Assembly: GCF_022631235.3 (NCBI RefSeq) | Contig: NZ_CP093310.2 | Location: 558,001-622,000, forward strand | Reading direction: 5' to 3' | DNA length: 64,000 nt | Source: Psychrobacter raelei | GTDB lineage: Bacteria; Pseudomonadota; Gammaproteobacteria; Pseudomonadales; Moraxellaceae | Program-made: the position numbers and the translations under genes | Shown: positions 46,816-56,487 of the stretch, piece by piece | Numbering within the stretch: position 1 is the first letter of the stretch | Layout of the letters: every line of letters begins with the position of its first letter | The notes under the pieces: model-generated | Seen by the model: the letters and a program-made list of their open reading frames with translations, nothing else | What the model was told of the DNA's origin: nothing | Database searches by the model: none

Positions 46816-48531
46816 TTAGTTTAGCGCCTCAGCCAAACTGACCAGTTTAATAAATTCAGTACGGCTGCCACTGCTGTCGATCGGGCTTTGAGCGCCGCTT
46901 TTGGCCAGTCTTTGTAGTTGACTATAGCTTAAATCATTCACATATTTACTGCCAGTGAGCAGCTGACCATAGCCTGCCACTGCTAAGGCAAAATTGGTAT
47001 CGGCTGACGCGGCAGTTACTCTATTGGCAATAGGGAAGGACAAGAGCTGCGACTTTTCAGCTTGAGGTGCCTTGTAGCGAATTTTTAAAAACCCAAGTTC
47101 ACGGTTATTGCCACTGACTGCTGTGCTGTTTTGGTAACGGCTTGGTTCTAGTAAACCTTTTTGCCCCACAGGAGTCACCTCAAATAGCGCCACCACAGAT
47201 TTTCCTGCGCCCAATTCACCTGCATCGACATTGTCATTATTAAAATCCTCTTTGGCTAATACTCGGTTTTCATAGCCAATCAAGCGCCATTCAGAGACAG
47301 CAGCAGGATTAAATTCAAGTTGAATTTTAACGTCTTTGGCCACGGTATTAAAGGTAGCAGACATCTCATCGATAAGTACTTTTTTTGCCTCAGACAAGCT
47401 GTCGATATAGCTGTAGTTGCCATTGCCGTTATCCGCCACTTGCTCCATCATGTGATCGTTATAATTGCCTTGACCAAAGCCTAAGGTCGATAATGAGATG
47501 CCCTTATCCCGATTACTGCGGATAATTTGCAACATGTCTTTGACACTCGATACCCCCACATTAAAGTCGCCATCAGTGAGCATCAAAATGCGGTTAATAC
47601 CGTCTTTTTTAAAGTGCTCAGTAGCTTGTTGATAAGCAAGCTTAATAGCCGCCTCACCATTGGTTGAGCCGCTGGCGGTTAGGTTGTCAATGGCATTTAG
47701 GATTTTTTGGGTCTGATTGCCTGGGGTAGAGGGCAGCACAACCTTTGTGTTACCGGCGTAGGTGATTAAGGTGATGCTGTCTTGGGCACGTAGCTGTTTG
47801 GTGAGCATTTTTAAGCTAGACTTCGCCAGTTGCAGCTTATCTTCAGTGTCCATTGAGCCTGATACATCGACCAAAAATACCAAGTTGGCCGGCGGCTGTT
47901 TTTGTTTAGCGGTTAATAGGTCTTCGGCTTTAATGCCTACTTTGACAATTTGATTGGTTGGGTGCCAAGGAGAATTGACCACTTCTGTACTGACTAAAAA
48001 TGGCGCATTGGCCTGTTTTTTGGCTGCTGTAAAATCGTAGTTAAAGTAATTAATCAGCTCCTCTACCCGCACCGCATCTTTAGGGGGCAGTTGGCCTTGA
48101 TTCAAAAAGCGGCGTACATTGGCATAGCTGCCGGTGTCGGTATCGATGCTTAACGTTGCAAAGGCTTGCTCTGAGGTGGCATTGACCGCATTAGGCTCAA
48201 TTTCAGCATAATTTTCTTGTTGCTTTGGTGCCATATAACCTTGTGAGGGGGGCGGCATGATGCTTGCATTCGCTGTCATTTTGCTCAATTGGCGGGACTC
48301 AGCCATGGCTGGGGTGGCCATGACCACCACTGGGGCAGCAGCATCCGCTTGAATGCTTTGCTCTGCTGTCTCCAAAGTTGTGGTGCTGGCTTTATCGGAC
48401 GCAGGCGTGATTTTTGATTGTGGAGCACAGGCTGTGATGACTGACAAAGACAGTACACTTAGGAGTGGCCAAACTTTGGATGTAGCATTAGGGTTGGCGG
48501 TGCGGGTTATATGAGTTGTTGAGATGTTCAT
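46816..48531 (-). CDS. yfbK: YfbK-like VWA-domain lipoprotein
   Basis: A 571-residue protein like E. coli YfbK. The signal segment ends in the lipobox VITAC with Cys35. A von Willebrand N-terminal domain (SIDTDTGSYANVRRFLNQGQLP at about 128-150) precedes the VWA domain with MIDAS DVSGS at 222-226 and a TDGDFNVGV metal loop. A C-terminal DUF3520 region ends the protein. It is probably at the outer membrane facing the periplasm. Function in E. coli is unknown. The next gene downstream is another lipoprotein. Confidence 0.88.
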   Translation of the reverse strand: MNISTTHITRTANPNATSKVWPLLSVLSLSVITACAPQSKITPASDKASTTTLETAEQSIQADAAAPVVVMATPAMAESRQLSKMTANASIMPPPSQGYMAPKQQENYAEIEPNAVNATSEQAFATLSIDTDTGSYANVRRFLNQGQLPPKDAVRVEELINYFNYDFTAAKKQANAPFLVSTEVVNSPWHPTNQIVKVGIKAEDLLTAKQKQPPANLVFLVDVSGSMDTEDKLQLAKSSLKMLTKQLRAQDSITLITYAGNTKVVLPSTPGNQTQKILNAIDNLTASGSTNGEAAIKLAYQQATEHFKKDGINRILMLTDGDFNVGVSSVKDMLQIIRSNRDKGISLSTLGFGQGNYNDHMMEQVADNGNGNYSYIDSLSEAKKVLIDEMSATFNTVAKDVKIQLEFNPAAVSEWRLIGYENRVLAKEDFNNDNVDAGELGAGKSVVALFEVTPVGQKGLLEPSRYQNSTAVSGNNRELGFLKIRYKAPQAEKSQLLSFPIANRVTAASADTNFALAVAGYGQLLTGSKYVNDLSYSQLQRLAKSGAQSPIDSSGSRTEFIKLVSLAEALN

Positions 48532-48920
48532 AAACTGTCCTTGTTAGAGGCGAAATACATTAAAGCCATTAGGGTTTAGCGCCTTCTTCATCCTGTTCGT
48601 GGCTCATGATATAAATAATTGGAGCCTATGATATGAATAAAATGTTAATAATTGTCGGCTTAGTGCTTAAATTAACCTGCACTGCTTACAATCGCAATAT
48701 GGTTTTCATTAGATTACGAGATAAACTAAGCATTAACAGTAAATATATGTTGAAATAAACCCAATACGAATTTTTATATTGTATTTAAATCAGTGTCTTA
48801 GTTATTTATGATAAAAGCTTGTAAGGCGCGTTAGGGGCTTTTATGAGCTTTATGGCTGAGTAAGTAGAGGCAATAAGGATTTAAATACATCATAACATAG
48901 GTAATAACTAAGGAGATTTT
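48532..48920. other. Intergenic region between divergent yfbK and the DUF808 gene
   Basis: A very AT-rich 389 bp gap. It contains a possible 41-codon reading frame at 48633-48758. I could not place a convincing promoter for either flanking gene. Confidence 0.45.
48633..48758 (+). CDS. Possible small membrane peptide or DUF2905-like remnant
   Basis: A 41-codon frame with ATG at 48633 and GGAG (48621-48624) eight bases upstream. The N-terminal 12 residues (MNKMLIIVGLVL) look like the start of DUF2905 small membrane proteins, but the rest (LTCTAYNRNMVFIRLR) does not. It could be a real small protein, a decayed gene, or chance in AT-rich DNA. Confidence 0.3.
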   Translation: MNKMLIIVGLVLKLTCTAYNRNMVFIRLRDKLSINSKYMLK

Positions 48921-49838
48921 ATGGCAGGTGGTAGCTTACTAATGCTGCTCGATGATATTAGCGTGATTATGGATGATGTCTCGGTAATGACCAAAGTGGC
49001 GGCCAAAAAGACCGTGGGCGTGCTGGGGGATGATCTTGCGCTAAATGCTGAGCAGGTAAGCGGGGTCAAGCCTAGCCGTGAGCTCCCTGTGGTCTGGGCA
49101 GTAGCAAAAGGCTCCATGATAAATAAGTTTATCTTGGTACCTGCTGCGCTTCTTATCAGCTATTTTGTGCCGTGGCTTATCACGCCTTTACTTATGGTGG
49201 GTGGCTTGTTCTTATGTTACGAGGGTGCCGAAAAGGTTATTCATAAATTTTGGCCAAAGCTGTTGCCCCATGATGAAGAGCAGCAGGCGCGCATCCATGC
49301 CAATGCAGATGACACTGTGGACTTGGTTGCGCTCGAGAAGCAGAAAGTAAAAGGTGCCATTCGAACTGATTTTATCTTATCGGCTGAAATTGTGGTGATT
49401 GGCTTAGGGACGTTAAGCGCCGCCAATTTATTAGACAAAGCGATTGTGCTGTCTGTTCTAGCCATTGGGGTTACCATTGGTATTTATGGCCTAGTGGCAG
49501 GTATTGTTAAGATTGATGACTTGGGGCTGCACATGATGCAAAGACCAGGTGCAAGTAAGATAACCCAAAAAATCGGTGAATTCTTATTGTCAGCGGCTCC
49601 CAAGCTTATGAAGTTTTTGACCATCGTAGGCACTATTGCCATGTTCTTAGTCGGTGGTGGCATCATCGTACATGGTATCGGTTATCTACACCATGCGGTA
49701 GAGGACATTGCACACTTATCTGGTGTATTTGAAGGGTTATCTACCAATCTATTAAATGGTGCCATAGGTTTTGTCATTGGGGTGGTGCTGTTATTTATAT
49801 TAACTGCCATCTCAAAAATGCGCGGTGACGCCCACTAA
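48921..49838 (+). CDS. DUF808 (YedI-like) membrane protein
   Basis: A 305-residue protein of the DUF808 family, which includes E. coli YedI and has no known function. It starts MAGGSLLMLLDDISVIMDD, with the conserved VAAKKTVGVLGDDLALNA segment. About seven membrane segments follow, including GGLFLCYEGAEK with the conserved Glu. An AGGAG site precedes the ATG. It is a single gene closed by a terminator. Confidence 0.9.
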   Translation: MAGGSLLMLLDDISVIMDDVSVMTKVAAKKTVGVLGDDLALNAEQVSGVKPSRELPVVWAVAKGSMINKFILVPAALLISYFVPWLITPLLMVGGLFLCYEGAEKVIHKFWPKLLPHDEEQQARIHANADDTVDLVALEKQKVKGAIRTDFILSAEIVVIGLGTLSAANLLDKAIVLSVLAIGVTIGIYGLVAGIVKIDDLGLHMMQRPGASKITQKIGEFLLSAAPKLMKFLTIVGTIAMFLVGGGIIVHGIGYLHHAVEDIAHLSGVFEGLSTNLLNGAIGFVIGVVLLFILTAISKMRGDAH

Positions 49839-49880
49839 GATTATCATCAAGACGCCAGCTCTAAACCAAAAACAAGACTC

Positions 49881-49920
49881 AACAAAAAGGCCACTTAATT
49901 TATTAAGTGGCCTTTTTGTT
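49881..49920. terminator. Bidirectional terminator between the DUF808 gene and rne
   Basis: A perfect stem of 19 bp (AACAAAAAGGCCACTTAAT and its complement) with an A-run on the left and a T-run on the right. It lies between convergent genes and serves both. Confidence 0.95.
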
Positions 49921-49974
49921 ATTAGGATGATCAAAGATGACCCTTGAGGTCAGCCAATCGATAGAGGTAAGCGG

Positions 49975-52900
49975 TTAGCTGTCACTATCGGTGGAGCCTT
50001 TAGGGGTGGCTGTGGTCTTTTTGGCATCCTCTTTTACCTTGCGCGAGCGTGCTTTGGGCACTTTTGGCGAGGTTAGATTTAACAGTCCTGTTTGCGGCAG
50101 CAGCTGCTCTGAGATGTTTTCAATCATGCTCTTATAAGTCTCAATACTGGTTTTATTGGACGTATTAGCAGCATGGTGCGCTGCTTGTAGCATCTCGGTG
50201 CTGTCATCACTGATGGCATCGGCTTGTGGCTCATTCACTAACGCTGTGGCCGGCTGCTCTATGGTTTCAGTAACATGAGCCTCATCCGCTACTTGCTGCA
50301 CTGTTGCCTTAGCGCTTGAGTCGGTATCCTCTAAGAGTGTATCATTAGCGCTTTGGGCCGATTGGGCTACTGGCAGCGGCTGACGCAAGGCTTTTAAGAA
50401 AGCTGCTTCAGTGTGTCCCGCTGCAATGCTGTCCACGCCCTCTTGACCGAGCATTTCACGGATAAAGTGGCCGACATTTAGCGTAAGTAGCTGAGCTAAA
50501 TCCTTAACTTCTTGTGGCGCTGCCTCCGCTTGAGCCGGTGTCGCCTCCACAGTATCGCTAACATCGCCCGCAGTTAAGCCATTGTCTAAAGGCTGTGTCA
50601 CTGCGTCAGAGGCAGCATCGGGGGCAGTATAGTCCGGATGCTGGCCACGTGGGTCATTTGAGGCGCGCGCACCAATTGGGCTTGGCTCAACTTCAGTCTT
50701 ACCTTGCTCAATGGTATGGGTCGCTACCGCTGAGGTCATCTGGGCAAAGCGCTCTAGATAACTGGGTGATAAAGACTGATAGCCATAATTTACGAAGCTA
50801 AAGGCCTTGGCGTGCTGCGTGCTGTTATTAGCAGCGGCTTTACGCTTCGCAGCAGGCTTGGTTGTACTGCCTGACGTCTGCTTGTGCGCATTTAATGCCG
50901 CTAAGAAGCATGCAATTACCCCATCTTTAGCCAAGCGCATACGTGGCTGGGCTAGGTGAGTGTGGATAAATTGACCCACAGAGCCTGTAATCGTAGCCAC
51001 TGGTGCTAAGAGCTCTGGCTCATCGGCTTCAGACGCTGCAAAAGACTGAGCTTGAGCTTCAAGAGAGGCTTTGATCACACGCGGGTCATTGCTGGCTTGA
51101 CCATATTTTTGCGCCGCCACGTAGCGGTTGGCAAACAGCTCTTTGGCATCAAAGCTTAAGCTTGCCGTCTCAGGGGCCTGATCTTCTGAGGCGACAACAG
51201 GCTGTGCAGTTGCCTCCTCTGGGGATCTTGCAGCGTGAGCAGCGTTACTAGCGGCAGCTTTGGCTGGAGTCGCTTCTGTATCAATCACCGCTTCAGCTGG
51301 TTCAGACTGGGCTGTGCTGGCTTGCACCTTAGCCGGCTGGTCCGCTTTGGGCTCAGCATCTTTGCTTACTGAGGGTGCCACGACTGACTCAGTCTTGGTA
51401 TCGGCTTTTTGCTTTTGATCGCCTTGAGCAGCACCATCTTTCATATTAGAAGCTGGTTCGGCCACCTCTGTGACAGCTGCCGTGTTAGGCTGAGCTGCAG
51501 ATGCGTCATCGCTTGGCTTATGATCACGCGAAGCTTCAGACTTAGCTGCCTTCGAGTTGTCAGCTTGAGGCTCGGCTTGGGTGCTTTGCTGGCGAGTTAC
51601 GGCGCGATTGTTAGGGCTCGCTTGCTGCACTTCAGGCTTACTTTGAGCCTGTGCAGATTTTTGGCTTGATTTAGCGTCATCTAAACAGATATGCACCACT
51701 TCGGATTTTTTCAAAGTGTTCTGTGCTTCAGTCACTCTTAGGTTCACCTCATTAGGGTCAACCGGACGCTCAGAGTTTGAGCGGCTGCCATTTTTATCGG
51801 CGCTGCGTGACTTTTCGTCTGTTTTTTGATTACGATCAGGGCGGTTGTCTGAGCTGGCCTTGTTAGGCTGTTTGGTGTCACCGCGCTCTATAGCGCCACG
51901 TGATTCACGTTTGCTATTAGGCTCACGCTTAGGCAGCTCTTTGTTAGGTTCTTGCTCAGCTACCTGACGGTTGTCTGACTTGTCTGCTGTATCAGCCGAC
52001 TTCTTGTCTTCTTTGTCTTGGCTGCGGCGACGGTTGTCAGGCTTGCTACGCTTGTCATATTTATTACGGCTGCGGTTGTTGCGGCTGCGGCGACGGTCTT
52101 TGTCATTATCGGTTTCACTGTCATCTGTGCTATTGGCTTGATCGCTAGCGGTAGGGGCAGAGGCAGGTTTGGCTGCTACAGTAGCGGAAGCCACAGGGGC
52201 AGCGGCTGGCGCGGCGCTTACTTGACCAAAAGCGCCTCGGCTTTGCGCACCGGTATTAACGATGGCTTCAATCGCTTGAGCGGCATCAGCACTGCTTACT
52301 GTGGCTGACATCTGGGCTTGCGGTGTTGGGGCAAATAGGTTTGATAGCCAAGCCACGGCAGCAGGTTTGGCCTGTTCTACTTGGGCCTCGGCAGGCTGCT
52401 GTGGTTTGGCAGCGGTGTTGGCCACAGGAGCAGCGGCTTTAGCGGCCTCGGCAGGCTTGCTGGTATCGGCGCTGGCTTGAGGTGCCGTTTTGCGCGGCTG
52501 ACGCACAGGCTGCTGCTCTGGACGCTCAGATTCCGCAGTTTGCCAGTCCACTTCATAGCCTAGGCCACTGGTTTCTTGCTGCTGAGTATCGGTCACACGC
52601 TCATAGCTTGCGGGTGCGAAGCCATGGTGGTTAAAGTGGATATTGAAGTTTGGCGACTCAAGGTGGGCATGTGGCAAGATAGTAATGCGGGTGCCGCTGT
52701 CTTGCTCAAGGTACACCAAGCTTTCACGCTTTTCATTTAATAAAAATGCTGCTATATCCGTAGGTACTTCAGCTTGCACCTCACCATGACGCTCTTTTAA
52801 GGCTGTTTGTTCAATTTGACGCATGATAGACAGTGATAACGAACGTAAATCACGAATCATACCGTTGCCATGACAGCGAGGGCAGATATAGCCGGTGGAC

Positions 52901-54081
52901 TCTTCTAAAGAAGGACGTAGGCGCTGACGGCTCATTTCCATCAGACCAAAGCGTGAAATCTCCCCAAACTGAACACGAGCACGGTCGTATTTGGTGGCTT
53001 CAACCAGACGTTTTTCCACTTCTTTTTGATGTTTGCTGTCGTTCATATCAATGAAGTCGATAACAATTAGGCCGCCCATATCACGCAGACGCAGCTGACG
53101 GGCAATCTCATCGGCTGCCTCTAAGTTGGTGTGATAGGCTGTCTCAGCGACGTCCGCACCTTTGGTCGATTTGGCTGAGTTGATATCGATAGAGACCAAG
53201 GCTTCGGTTTGGTCAATAACAATTGAGCCACCAGAGGGCAAACGTACTTCACGCTGATAAGCGGTTTCAATTTGGCGCTCAACGTTGAAGCTTGAGAACA
53301 TAGGCTCAAAGTCAGTGTACTTGCGTAGCTTATCAATTTGAGTCGGCATAACTGCTTTTATAAAGGTCTCAGCCTCAATGAATGCCTCTTCATTATCAAT
53401 CCAGATCTCAGTGATGTCATCACGTAGATAATCGCGTACCGCACGAGTCACCACCCCCGCTTCTTGATGTACAAGACGAGGAGAGGCGTATTTTTTGTTT
53501 TGATCTTGAATGGCGTTCCAGATATTAAGCAGGTGATTTAAATCGTGTTGCAAATCTTCTTGGGTTTTGCCGATACCAGCAGTACGTACGATAACGCTCA
53601 TCCCTTTTGGCAAATCTAAATTACCCAGCATACGCTTCATGTCTTCACGCAGCTTGCCTGAGATTTGACGTGAGATACCGCCGCCTTTCGGGTTGTTTGG
53701 CATTAATACCAAATAGCGGCCGGCCAAAGACACATAAGTAGATAGGGCGGCGCCTTTGTTACCACGCTCTTCTTTTTCGACTTGCACGATAAGCTCATCG
53801 CCTTCTTTGATAAGCTTGCGGATGTTTTCTTCACGAGGGTTGCCTGACAGATATTCGCTGGCAATTTCGCGCACTGGCAAGAAGCCCTGACGCTTTGAGC
53901 CATATTCGACAAATACGGCTTCTAATGACGGCTCTACGCGGGTGACATGGCCTTTATAGATGTTGGCTTTTTTCTGTTCGCGGGTGCGGTTTTCAAGATC
54001 GAAGTCGTATAAATGGTTGCCTTTACATAAGGCGACACGAACTTCTTCGTTGTGGGTGGCGTTAATCAGTATGCGTTTCAT
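49975..54081 (-). CDS. rne: Ribonuclease E, with a very long low-complexity C-terminal half
   Basis: RNase E is the main mRNA-decay endonuclease and degradosome scaffold. The N-terminal 500 residues hold the S1 domain (about 37-115), the DNase I-like domain with catalytic Asp299 and Asp342, and the zinc-link CPRCHGNG with Cys400 and Cys403. The remaining 860 residues are disordered, Ala-, Glu- and Gln-rich, with a basic DRRRSRNNRSRNKYDKRS patch at about 650-690 that is a likely RNA-binding region. At 1368 residues it is about 300 longer than in E. coli. Synthesis is probably self-limited through its long 5' region. Confidence 0.96.
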   Translation of the reverse strand: MKRILINATHNEEVRVALCKGNHLYDFDLENRTREQKKANIYKGHVTRVEPSLEAVFVEYGSKRQGFLPVREIASEYLSGNPREENIRKLIKEGDELIVQVEKEERGNKGAALSTYVSLAGRYLVLMPNNPKGGGISRQISGKLREDMKRMLGNLDLPKGMSVIVRTAGIGKTQEDLQHDLNHLLNIWNAIQDQNKKYASPRLVHQEAGVVTRAVRDYLRDDITEIWIDNEEAFIEAETFIKAVMPTQIDKLRKYTDFEPMFSSFNVERQIETAYQREVRLPSGGSIVIDQTEALVSIDINSAKSTKGADVAETAYHTNLEAADEIARQLRLRDMGGLIVIDFIDMNDSKHQKEVEKRLVEATKYDRARVQFGEISRFGLMEMSRQRLRPSLEESTGYICPRCHGNGMIRDLRSLSLSIMRQIEQTALKERHGEVQAEVPTDIAAFLLNEKRESLVYLEQDSGTRITILPHAHLESPNFNIHFNHHGFAPASYERVTDTQQQETSGLGYEVDWQTAESERPEQQPVRQPRKTAPQASADTSKPAEAAKAAAPVANTAAKPQQPAEAQVEQAKPAAVAWLSNLFAPTPQAQMSATVSSADAAQAIEAIVNTGAQSRGAFGQVSAAPAAAPVASATVAAKPASAPTASDQANSTDDSETDNDKDRRRSRNNRSRNKYDKRSKPDNRRRSQDKEDKKSADTADKSDNRQVAEQEPNKELPKREPNSKRESRGAIERGDTKQPNKASSDNRPDRNQKTDEKSRSADKNGSRSNSERPVDPNEVNLRVTEAQNTLKKSEVVHICLDDAKSSQKSAQAQSKPEVQQASPNNRAVTRQQSTQAEPQADNSKAAKSEASRDHKPSDDASAAQPNTAAVTEVAEPASNMKDGAAQGDQKQKADTKTESVVAPSVSKDAEPKADQPAKVQASTAQSEPAEAVIDTEATPAKAAASNAAHAARSPEEATAQPVVASEDQAPETASLSFDAKELFANRYVAAQKYGQASNDPRVIKASLEAQAQSFAASEADEPELLAPVATITGSVGQFIHTHLAQPRMRLAKDGVIACFLAALNAHKQTSGSTTKPAAKRKAAANNSTQHAKAFSFVNYGYQSLSPSYLERFAQMTSAVATHTIEQGKTEVEPSPIGARASNDPRGQHPDYTAPDAASDAVTQPLDNGLTAGDVSDTVEATPAQAEAAPQEVKDLAQLLTLNVGHFIREMLGQEGVDSIAAGHTEAAFLKALRQPLPVAQSAQSANDTLLEDTDSSAKATVQQVADEAHVTETIEQPATALVNEPQADAISDDSTEMLQAAHHAANTSNKTSIETYKSMIENISEQLLPQTGLLNLTSPKVPKARSRKVKEDAKKTTATPKGSTDSDS

Positions 54082-54084
54082 TGC

Positions 54085-54109
54085 TGTGTCCTAGTTAGGT
54101 CATGACACA
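54085..54109 (-). promoter_or_regulatory. Hairpin over the rne ribosome binding site
   Basis: On the minus strand TGTGTC pairs with GACACA around a 13-base loop. The 3' arm overlaps the AGGA site, and the start codon follows three bases later. This could limit RNase E translation; the effect is not tested. Confidence 0.45.
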
Positions 54110-54192
54110 CAATGGCTGATAGTATCTAGAAGATAAGCTTTGGCATGAAGGCGGCAAAAATGATATCGCCTGTGAAGTGCTTGTTGCCGATA

Positions 54193-54198
54193 ATTATA
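54193..54198 (-). promoter_or_regulatory. Possible rne promoter -10
   Basis: A perfect TATAAT on the minus strand, about 110 bp from the rne start, but the -35 region (TATTGT at 17 bp, or TTGTTA at 15 bp) is poor. Further promoters upstream in the gap are possible. Confidence 0.35.
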
Positions 54199-55365
54199 CT
54201 GCGCTAATTATGCTAACAATAAAGCGACTTATTTTGGGCAAAAAGACCAATAATGAGTGGCTGAAAATTAAACTTTAAAGCAAGTGTTTTTTAAGTGATT
54301 AAGTGGCTGTCAATTGCTTAGCAAGAAAATCAAGCAGAAAAAAAGCGAAGAAAAAATCTAAGCACTCTGCTGTCATTAAGGGTGCAGCTTTGGGTGATAC
54401 GCTAAGTTGTATAAAACTTGGCTGGCCGTAAAGGTTAATATCACTTATCTGACGAATAACGTCAGGGGGTGCTGCCGGTTTCCAGCTGCTTTGTTATAAG
54501 CAATCTGGCTTTATTACGTTCCTGCTGGTGTTGCAAGTGGCTAATTAAACCTATCCGTTTTACTGGGTAGTAACTGATAAAGAGGGGTGTAAGTTCTCTT
54601 TATATTATTTAGGTATGACCGCTGGACTGTATGGCAGTCAAGGGTTAGGGACCTGTTAATCGGGTCGGTCTTAATTATAAAAACTTAATCAGTTAAAGGG
54701 TTTTGAGTCTAAAGTCTTATCTCGTTATCAATTTAGAGCTAATTTTGACGGGGCGTACTTGGCAAATAACGGCTTTTAATTATCGACAATCGCAAGATTT
54801 ATTGAGCGTTTGCTTACGGTTATTTGACCGCCAAATTAGCACAGTTTGGTCTTTTATATCCATGCTTATTACCACATAACATAAGCGGTAGCTTAGAGGG
54901 TAAATCGGTGCAAGGTGTAAGGTTGCAGCAATTGGCTAGGGGCTACTTTATGTCCATCTGGCGCTTAAAGTCAGAGGGTTTGGGCTTGTGGCCAAAAACC
55001 TCAAATTTCTAAAAATATTACAGCATTGTGTTCATGTTAAATTTAAATGGGGGCGGCGGTGCCAAGTCGGCAATAGGTAGTTGTAAGCTACAAAAAAACC
55101 ACTCACCCAAAATCATTGTTTATGAAAATAACGTTGTGGGCTGACTTTAATATCCAAAAAACAACAGGGCTTATAACCACCCTAATACAAACTGTCCACA
55201 GTGCCTAAACAGGGATACTGCCGGTAAAGGAGTCAGTTTTTGTTGTGAAACCGCGCTAGCGTGTCAAAGTGATCATAAAAATGAGCTTTTAGACAGAACA
55301 ATGCACGAGACACAAAGTCAACGTGTTAGACTATACCAAATCTTTTGCCAAACACCTAACAAAAT

Positions 55366-56460
55366 ATGTCAAAATCCAACCGAAAACCTGAGAAAAATGT
55401 AGATAAAATGAACAGTCAAAATAGCAAGATAGAGCAAGATTTAGAAGGTCTAATGGCCAGCGTTGGTGCTGAGCCAACCCAAGTTAGACGCCATTCTACC
55501 AAGGCTCGCCCACAAAGTGCCGATGAAGATATCAAGGATTTTGGACAGGTGAACCACCTAGAGGTTACCCGTAATCAACATGGCCAACGCATTGATAATT
55601 TTTTGTTAGCCAGACTTAAAGGTATGCCGCGCGCGCACATTTATAAGATGATTCGCTCAGATGAGGTGCGTATTAATAACAAGCGCTGTAAGCCTTATGA
55701 CAATCTGGAGCGTGGCGATGTGGTGCGTATTGCTCCTGTGAAACTGGCGACTCGTGAAAAACCAGTGATCAGCGAAGGCTTCGCTAAAAGCTTACTTGAG
55801 CGTGTGGTCTATGAAGATGAAGGGCTTATTGTGCTAAATAAGCCTTCAGGCATGGCGGTACATGGTGGCAGCGGCCTAGATTTTGGGGTCATTGAAGCCA
55901 TGCGTGATGCCACTAGCAAAAAATATTTGGAGCTGGTGCACCGCATTGATAAAGATACGTCAGGCTTACTGATGATTGCCAAAAAGCGCTCAACGCTTAA
56001 AGTATTGCAAGAGTATTTGCGTGAAAAAACCATTCAAAAGCACTATCTGTGCTTGGTAAAAGGGCAGCCGGCACTTAATGAGTTTGAGATTGATGCGCCG
56101 TTATTACGTTACACGGTGGCCAATGGTGAGCGCCGCGTAAAAGTAGATAAAGCTAATCCTGAAGCTAAGCTTAGTCAGACAACCTGCAAGGTGTTGGCCC
56201 GCTTTAAGATGAACGGTGAGCCGGTGAGCTTAATAGAGGCCATGCCTCACACTGGACGTACCCATCAAATCCGAGTGCATTTGGCGTATCTGGGTCACCC
56301 TATCTTAGGCGATGACAAATACAACATCAAAGATACCTCAGGAGTTCGACGCTTATGCCTACATGCTTGGCAGCTAGATGTGCCTGAGTATGAGGTGATT
56401 AAAGCGCCGCTGCCTGAGGATATGCAGTCGTTATTGCCTGCAGATTTTAAATTAGATTAA
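55366..56460 (+). CDS. rluC: 23S rRNA pseudouridine synthase RluC
   Basis: RluC makes pseudouridines 955, 2504 and 2580 in 23S rRNA. An S4 domain spans residues about 73-125 (QRIDNFLLARLKGMPRAHIYKMI), and the catalytic Asp195 is in HRIDKDTSG. The C-terminal TGRTHQIRVHLAYLGHPILGD is typical of the family. At 364 residues it is longer than E. coli RluC (319) because of a charged N-terminal extension of about 55; the start is uncertain (a Met at residue 15 is possible). In E. coli rluC is also next to rne, divergent. Confidence 0.93.
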   Translation: MSKSNRKPEKNVDKMNSQNSKIEQDLEGLMASVGAEPTQVRRHSTKARPQSADEDIKDFGQVNHLEVTRNQHGQRIDNFLLARLKGMPRAHIYKMIRSDEVRINNKRCKPYDNLERGDVVRIAPVKLATREKPVISEGFAKSLLERVVYEDEGLIVLNKPSGMAVHGGSGLDFGVIEAMRDATSKKYLELVHRIDKDTSGLLMIAKKRSTLKVLQEYLREKTIQKHYLCLVKGQPALNEFEIDAPLLRYTVANGERRVKVDKANPEAKLSQTTCKVLARFKMNGEPVSLIEAMPHTGRTHQIRVHLAYLGHPILGDDKYNIKDTSGVRRLCLHAWQLDVPEYEVIKAPLPEDMQSLLPADFKLD

Positions 56461-56487
56461 GCTGGGTTATCAGAGGGTTAAATTGCT

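Larger units (their letters stand above)
54082..55365. other. 1.28 kb gap between divergent rne and rluC
   Basis: No convincing gene is seen on either strand; a 62-codon TTG-start frame at 54824-55012 looks spurious. It holds a possible rne promoter at 54193-54198 (minus strand TATAAT), hairpins at 54577-54603 (ATAAAGAG/CTCTTTAT) and 54625-54639 (GACTG/CAGTC), and a hairpin over the rne ribosome site (54085-54109). There is no tRNA-like or tmRNA-like sequence that I can see. The length is notable next to rne, whose E. coli mRNA has a long regulatory leader. Confidence 0.55.

Noticed and set aside
50595..53054. Several plus-strand frames of 60-96 codons opposite rne
   Set aside because: They are in the shadow of the low-complexity rne tail, where Ala- and Gln-rich codons keep the other strand open. 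No ribosome sites or domains were seen.
54824..55012. A 62-codon frame in the rne-rluC gap
   Set aside because: It begins with TTG, has no clear ribosome site, and its protein sequence has no recognisable features. It is probably chance.
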